From Chrysopilus asiliformis (lineage: Eukaryota; Arthropoda; Insecta; Diptera; Rhagionidae): a stretch of 64,000 nucleotides of DNA. Where the stretch lies: assembly GCA_964034945.1 (NCBI GenBank), contig OZ035963.1, positions 3,693,828 to 3,757,827 on the forward strand. The letters are read 5' to 3'. Numbering within the stretch: position 1 is the stretch's first letter; each line of letters begins with the position of its first letter. The notes beneath the pieces are model-generated. The model saw only the letters and a list, made by a program, of their open reading frames with translations. It made no database searches and was not told the origin of the DNA. Shown here one piece after another: positions 58,030 to 64,000 of this stretch. The position numbers were made by a program, and so were the translations under genes.

Positions 58030-58129
58030 AATCTTAGAAAAAAAGTAAACCTAAAGGACCAACACTAAAATACGGGAAAATCTTTGCCATTTGTAGGAAA
58101 AACCACCTTTCGCATCAGTCACTGCCGTG

Positions 58130-58313
58130 TATAAAAGGCCGAAATCCTCCAGCAACCAACAATCAAAAGGGCTTAAAAAGCTTATACCAAAAAGACTTAA
58201 GGTCGAAACAACCACAAAATCGTGTCAAGGATTACAGGATGGAAATACTTGCGTTTTCAGAATACCAAGACGAAGAAAATCTGCCTTCAACCAACAAAAA
58301 TTGTGATATTTTG
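58130..58313 (+). promoter_or_regulatory. Orphan TATA promoter with a short upstream ORF
   Basis: TATAAAAGGCC at 58130 is a strong TATA box, and TCAAAAG follows with its A at 58165 (-35 spacing). The would-be transcript has an A-rich leader of about 74 bases and an ATG at 58239 that opens 25 codons (MEILAFSEYQDEENL...) to a TAA at 58314. No splice donor of good quality follows. It may be the start of a small gene or a chance TATA. Confidence 0.3.
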
Positions 58314-58319
58314 TAACCT

Positions 58320-60108
58320 TTATTCATGCCCCATTCAGACCACCCGATAAAATCCTCTCCAACCAATGAACAAACTAAGAAGTTTAACCAGGAGTACGAA
58401 CAGAACTCCATCATCCCCCAAAAAATCTGACTCAACCAATGGGAAAATTATAAATTCCCGAAGCAAATCGGGAATTACAAGTTTTTAGTCTTGTTAAGTT
58501 GTTGTTGTCTTTGTTGTTGTTATTCCTTATACTCCTTGTGTTCCTTCATGACGTTTTGTTGTGATACTCTTGATCCTGTCATTGATATTTTATTCAATGG
58601 CAGAGTTGTTTTGCTGCGTTGATATTCATGCATATTCCACCCACTCAATATTGCAAAGATCCATTTTTTGGTGTTATTTTGCCATTAGAGGCTAACATTT
58701 TTGGATGTCAAACTTTTTTTTATATATATTTTTTCTCCTATAGATGTCAAAACGTTGTTGTTAGTCCTGGGTCCTGCTCATAATCCTGTTTTCTGTCTTT
58801 GAGATTTAATGTCGACTAGAAACTCTCGACAAACAACCGAGAAAGTGAACGACAAATTCATTTGACGTGGATCATTTTTCATAACGGTGAACACTACAGG
58901 TTACAGGTCAGACTTGTTTAGCAAATCTTCCCTTAAATCGACTACCACCATTGGAAACTCCAACTACCGCTCTAGGACAATCCATCAGGCATACTCCCAT
59001 TCGCTTTTAGTTTTATCGGTGGGTGATTTTTGTGATTTTCGTGATTTTTGGCAGCTACCGGCAGGACATGTGTATGGAAAAAGGACACTTTCTATTAGAT
59101 AAAGTGCGATAGGTATGAATTCACGAGGTTAGGGACTTTTCTGATGCAGCGGACCAAAAAAACCCGTGACGGTTAGCCTGCAGGACTTTCTCCATTATCA
59201 TCATCGAATTTCTGTATGCAAAGGGCGGTTAGCTGTTCGTGTTGAACTACCGTTTCAATGATGGATGGAATTTTTCCAGAATATTATTTTTAGTTTGGAC
59301 CCAGCATCAAATTCCCTCCGCTATGAGTTGTGGACAAAATTTGGGGTCGATGAGGATTATCCCCACACTATCTGGAGCGGTGAGTTTTGATACAGCATCC
59401 TTCATGACAACAGTATACTGGAAAAGATGACAACGACAACAAGCAACAAGACATCCTTGATAACGAGCAACGATGAACGGTGGAAGGCTTTGAACGGACT
59501 AACGACACTATGGTGGTATCGGGATCTGTTAAACTGAACTGAATATAACCAGTAGCGGGTGGAATATCAGGAGCCAACAAAAATGTACGCAACTTGAGGA
59601 TTTCCTTTATGCAAATTTCTTATCCAAAGGGATTATGTTGAAAGATTCCCATAGCACGAGAAATTCTGGATATAACCACCCAAATTGGATTGTTAAGAGA
59701 TGATAAATCGCTGAGAATAATAAGATTCTGATGGAAATATTATTCAGGATTTTTTCCAGCTAATTTTTTTTCCTTTTTTTCGAACAAAAACGCAATCACA
59801 TCAACATAAAATTGATGTGGAAAATAAACGTGAAAAATTCAACACTTATTAATCTGTTTCCATTTATTATCGAATTAATATGTACACGAAATTAGCTATG
59901 AAATATTTCTTTTTTATGGTGTGGTGGTGTTGAAATAATTTTAAAATTTCCTGATATTAAATTTAATGTTTTTTTCTCTTCTGAAAAAAAATCTGAATAT
60001 TATTTTCTTAACAGCATTTGAGAAAACAACGTTATCATTAAAGGACCTTCAGTAAAAAAAATTTGAATTTTGAATTTAAATTACTGATCAGCAACGTTCA
60101 AAATTCCA
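58320..60108. other. Non-coding stretch
   Basis: GTTGTT-rich sequence lies at about 58500-58530. The block 58880-59560 is less AT-rich, with no recognised frame. Confidence 0.45.
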
Positions 60109-60349
60109 GGACCTTCGGGTACAAATTTCAAAATTTGGCATTTGAAAATGTGATTAGCGGCTTCAGAAATTTCGTGATAATAATTTGCTGTGTCCTTACG
60201 AGATGTTATCGAATTTTCCCGAAGAATTGACCTTGTTCAATAGCATTTTCTTCCCTGAAATGATTTAAAAAAAAATTTGTGAGAATTTAGGAAATATTCG
60301 CGCTCGTTTTTCAATGACCGCTTAACTACTATGGCATACAAGCTCTCTA
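60109..60349 (+). mobile_element. GATCAGCGACC-family repeat, copy 2
   Basis: Collinear with 42549-42838, best preserved at its end (TTTTCAATGACCGCTTAACT, then ATGGCATACAAGCTCTCTAA) and at TGTCCTTACGAGATGTTATC. A few small deletions relative to copy 1. Confidence 0.6.
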
Positions 60350-60419
60350 ATCATTTAGTACAGGTTCTCTACTCATAATTTTTTTATGGTGACGTTCATT
60401 ATTTTTGATGCATTTTTAA

Positions 60420-60575
60420 GGTGACCATAATTAGGGTGATCTATTTTTGTCTCGGATTATTCTATTTAATCTTGAAAACGAAAAATTTTGTCGGCGGCGT
60501 GATTTTTTCATAAGTTTCTACCTTCATGGTGTCTTTATTTAAATAAAATCGCCTGCGACGCATTTTATTATAACA
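60420..60575 (+). mobile_element. GGGTGACCATA-family repeat, copy 3
   Basis: Head GGTGACCATAATTAGGGTGA, then TCGGCGGCGTGATTTT and ATCGCCTGCGACGCATTTTA. It follows closely on the GATCAGCGACC repeat. Confidence 0.45.
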
Positions 60576-63518
60576 TTTTTAATTATAATAAATATTTCTC
60601 CCGTTGTTAAATCTCCGTGTTATATTTTTAGCATTTTGAAACAAAACTTTTTGTTAAATACAAATTGTCAGTACCACAAAGACTGTAAAAATTCAATTTC
60701 CGAAGGAAGTTAAAAAACTAGAGATTTTTTTTTTACAGAATTCGTATTTGTGATTATTTGACAACATAAAATATTATCAAAAGACAAAGCAGCTACTTAC
60801 CAACTCATCATTGAAACGGGTAACTACAATCCTTTTATGTTTCTCATTGCAGGTGACATAATGTCGAAACAATTCGAAATCTTTTGAATGTCTTTCGCTA
60901 TAAATACCTATATACAAATATTGATAATCCTGTGTAAGAACAAAAGGAATTTGGAATCTTGTCAATTTCCGGTTGAAAAAATGAAAGAGGAAGCAAAACC
61001 GGCAACCGGGAAGAAACATAATTTTAATGTTGGCACGCGTGTAGAGATGGGATTGGGATTTCATATTGGGATCATGGTATATACTCGCAAGATATAATCA
61101 GTAAACACAATTGCCACATCAAAACTCTATTATGAAATTATTTGATGACGGGATGGCTCTTTCACAGTCGCAACTGCCTCTAGTTCCATCAACACCGTCG
61201 TCGTCATCTTCATCAAGAAGTGCGCCACCATCGACATTGCCGTTGGCCCACAAACCATGAAAACATGCTACAACATTCAACCCAATCAACCTAACATGAG
61301 GCACCTTTATCTCTGCATATGAGTACAGGATGTTTATAGTATTTATAATAACCATTCATATAAATAACACTCCTTTTGCACGCGCTTATATTCCAGCTTC
61401 AATCGTCCTTAGTCGTTGCGCTGAGTTGATGTTGATTACTGATGCTAAGAATGATTTCCACGCTCATCAAGATTCTGATGAGGATTGCTGGCATGGCGAG
61501 GCATCAAAAACAGCAGCAGCGTATCATCCTTGTAGATTCCCATTGCTCCTGCCATAGAGTCCTTGGGGATGATGGACAAAGACGAATCAGTTTCCATGGA
61601 TTAAGATCATATTCGTTGACAAGAACAAGATAAAATGAATGAAGCGAAAAAGGCGAATGGGGTGGGCGCTGCTGCTGAAAGGATAGAGTTTTATACCTTT
61701 ATATGGTAAATGTGCAAAGTTATTAAGGGAAGGATTTAAAGATGTTCGCACGGGCTCACATACACATTATGGGCACGTATTCTGATTATTCATCGCATTC
61801 AGATTATTCTTGTGCCCTAAGCACGTTATATAGACATCATCACCATCAACAAGCTCTCAACTTTGACGTCATGTCATTTCGTCATTGAACTTTTCATGGT
61901 TTTTCATCTCAACAATAGCCGAAGGGTTAAGGTACATAATCTCATATTCATTTAAACTAAAATGTAGTTTACTATAGGGTAGTTGCACCAGTAGATGGTG
62001 GGCTGGTTAGCGGTAGTTCATAACATTTAAAATAAAAAATAAAAACACTTTACAAATTTAGAGGCAGGAGAGTCTGCGGTAGTGTGAGGGCAATGTTAAA
62101 ACCCTTACGAAAAATCGACCAAAAACATAACAAAAAGGGTCGGGGAGGGGGTTTGTTATTAATAGCAGAGACCGTGATAGCAATTTAAACGGTTGGCAGT
62201 GTTGTTAATACCAGAGAATAGTGGCTGCAGCTGATTTAGGCAAAGGAAATTTTGTGGACTTTAGAGAAAAGAGTGCCAAAATTTTTGCAAATCGGTCTAT
62301 TTAGAGCTTCTAGAGGTAGCCGAAAAATCAGGCCATATTCGTAGCTTTTGGCAATAATTATAAGAGTCTATATTAGTGCTCGTATATTGGGTCAGTAGAA
62401 AAGATGATATTATCTTTTTGTCAGGTCTGGAGAATAGGCTGGGATCCATAGAATCGGCACTGGATGACCGAAAGTGTTTTCTATCACGGTTTCCGTGCAA
62501 AAAAGTCGCCTTGGGTAAATTACTGAATTGATTCAGTTTTTATCAATCGGTGTAACTGCTGTCAGTAGGGGTCAACCAAATACTTTCTTTTAATTTTCTT
62601 GTTTAAAATTTATTTTGGTTTTATTAGGTAATTTTCATCTTACTGGTGGAAGTACTCTAAAAATATCGCATACTAAATCTCCTCAGAATCTTTAACTACA
62701 GTGCGGGTACTTGATATTCTGATGACTGTGATGGACTTGGGACAATTTTCTTTTCACTTCATACATTTACGTACGTCATTACACGGTCGTCTAGCATATT
62801 TTCAGATCCATTGTGTGATTTCGCATGGTTTTTAGATGGATCTCTTATCGAACACATTTAGGCGGAAGTGTGCACCCCTTCGGGTACATCGTCTGCCTAC
62901 GTTGGCCCTTTATAATATCAGCAATGAGTTCCATTCAATATGATATCAGACACGTGCAGTTAAGCCGATTTATCAAATTGAGGAAAATTGCTTCCATCCA
63001 TACAAGTTAAGAGTCCTTTGGTATCCTTGACGTTTTCCTTTGAATCTAGTATGGCCTTAACCGATATAAAATGTGGGAAATGCTAATAAAGAGGATGGTG
63101 GCAGAGAGAACGCTTTTCGACAGCTTTTAACTCATTATCATCGCAATCAGACTGAGTATAAAGGATTCTTTTCATTTGTGTCCCTTGCCTATGTATAAAG
63201 TTTTCATTTTTTCATCGTCACTCGTCTTGCATTTTACATAATTTATTCGCTCCTTTATCTATTTCTATTTAAAGAACTTTAAATGAAGGATCGAAGTGCT
63301 GACTTCCTTTATTAACTATTCCTCAATTTATCGCTTGGTGAGCGAAAAAAAGAAATTAGAAAAAAAACCAATTTCGTAAAGAGGGTCACGTGGCACTTTG
63401 GTTAAATATTTTGCCACGGTTGTAGAATTTTATAATGCGTTCCACTTTTGGTGTCGATATTCTGATAATGTATTAAGTGGGCAGTGTTGAAACTAAATTC
63501 GTTAAAAAAAAGGAAGAA
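60576..63518. other. Non-coding stretch
   Basis: The block 61140-61640 is less AT-rich, with short frames on both strands, including an Asp-rich minus-strand frame at 61119-61355. None is recognised. No shared repeats. Confidence 0.45.
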
Positions 63519-63554
63519 GGGGAGGGAGAAGGGGAGGGAGAAGGGGAGGGAGAA
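63519..63554 (+). repeat. 12-bp purine tandem repeat, 3 copies
   Basis: Unit GGGGAGGGAGAA at 63519, 63531 and 63543, inside a longer purine run (63504-63560). The Gly-Glu repeat frame across it is compositional. Confidence 0.9.
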
Positions 63555-64000
63555 GAAAAAATCAGACCAAATAACTTGAAGCCTTTATCTCCTTATCTCA
63601 ATCCTTATGATAACCTTAGCTCAAATTCTAAGTTTCACGAAATTCCATTGAATCATTTTTGATCTGGGTAGCGTTCAGCCGTGTGTGATAACAAAAAAAA
63701 CCTAGGTTTGTATTTCGATGGATATTACTTTTGAAATGACTCAAAATATGAGTGAAATCCTTTATTAATCCTTTATTTATACAAGATTTTCTATTAGATT
63801 CATTTTAACAGATATAAATAACTTAATTTTGCACAAACGCTTGCATTCGTCTATGCGGAGATTTTTTTCCCTTTTACCATAAGTTCCATAAACTCTCTAT
63901 ATCTAATAAAAAAAATCGACCAGTAAAAAGGAGTCCTTGAATCCTTAATGTTGTATTCAAGTATTCAACCTTTTATCGCACCAGTTCGCTAGTTTGTGAG
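63555..64000. other. Non-coding stretch to window end
   Basis: No gene or repeat recognised. Confidence 0.55.

Noticed and set aside
63477..63662. Gly-Glu repeat frame
   Set aside because: It is the translation of the GGGGAGGGAGAA purine repeat.

Overview
The window reads as AT-rich insect nuclear DNA. A dipteran (fly) is the best guess: the one clear gene is an RR-2 cuticle protein with the usual insect layout (a three-codon first exon, a short intron, a TATA promoter), and two interspersed repeats carry the GTCY microsatellite core described for dipteran mini-me-type elements. No order or species can be fixed from sequence alone. I see no bacterial, viral or organellar block, no rRNA or tRNA gene and no CRISPR array.

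Layout. About 1.2-3.1 kb is a nest of repeats: a 21-bp tandem repeat, a near-perfect 315-bp palindrome, a pogo-like element and a nested hAT pair. 4-14 kb is non-coding with scattered MITEs and ends in a frameshifted LINE ORF2 tail and a 17-bp tandem repeat. 15-29 kb is mostly unrecognised single-copy-looking DNA with one convincing orphan core promoter and splice donor near 18.7 kb. 29.4-33.6 kb holds the best-preserved mobile elements: a piggyBac-type MITE bounded by TTAA, an 818-bp hAT element with a perfect 8-bp target duplication and a dead zinc-finger reading frame, a foldback, and a complete CACTCAG MITE. 36-39 kb holds a mini-me-like element, a 248-bp element with long terminal inverted repeats and a pogo-like element. 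The cuticle gene lies at 39.9-40.7 kb, with a related CACTCAG MITE just past its 3' end. 42-64 kb is gene-poor, with further members of the same repeat families, a second mini-me-like copy at 54.7 kb, and a second orphan TATA promoter at 58.1 kb.

Function. Only the cuticle gene can be assigned a role: a secreted chitin-binding structural protein with a His/Gly-rich tail. The other open frames listed are weak hypotheses. At least eight short repeat families recur within 64 kb, so most visible structure is due to non-autonomous transposons. No clear undescribed multi-gene system is present. The most unusual items are the palindrome, the fresh CACTCAG MITE copies, the MITE that places a canonical poly(A) hexamer downstream of the cuticle gene, and the orphan promoters.
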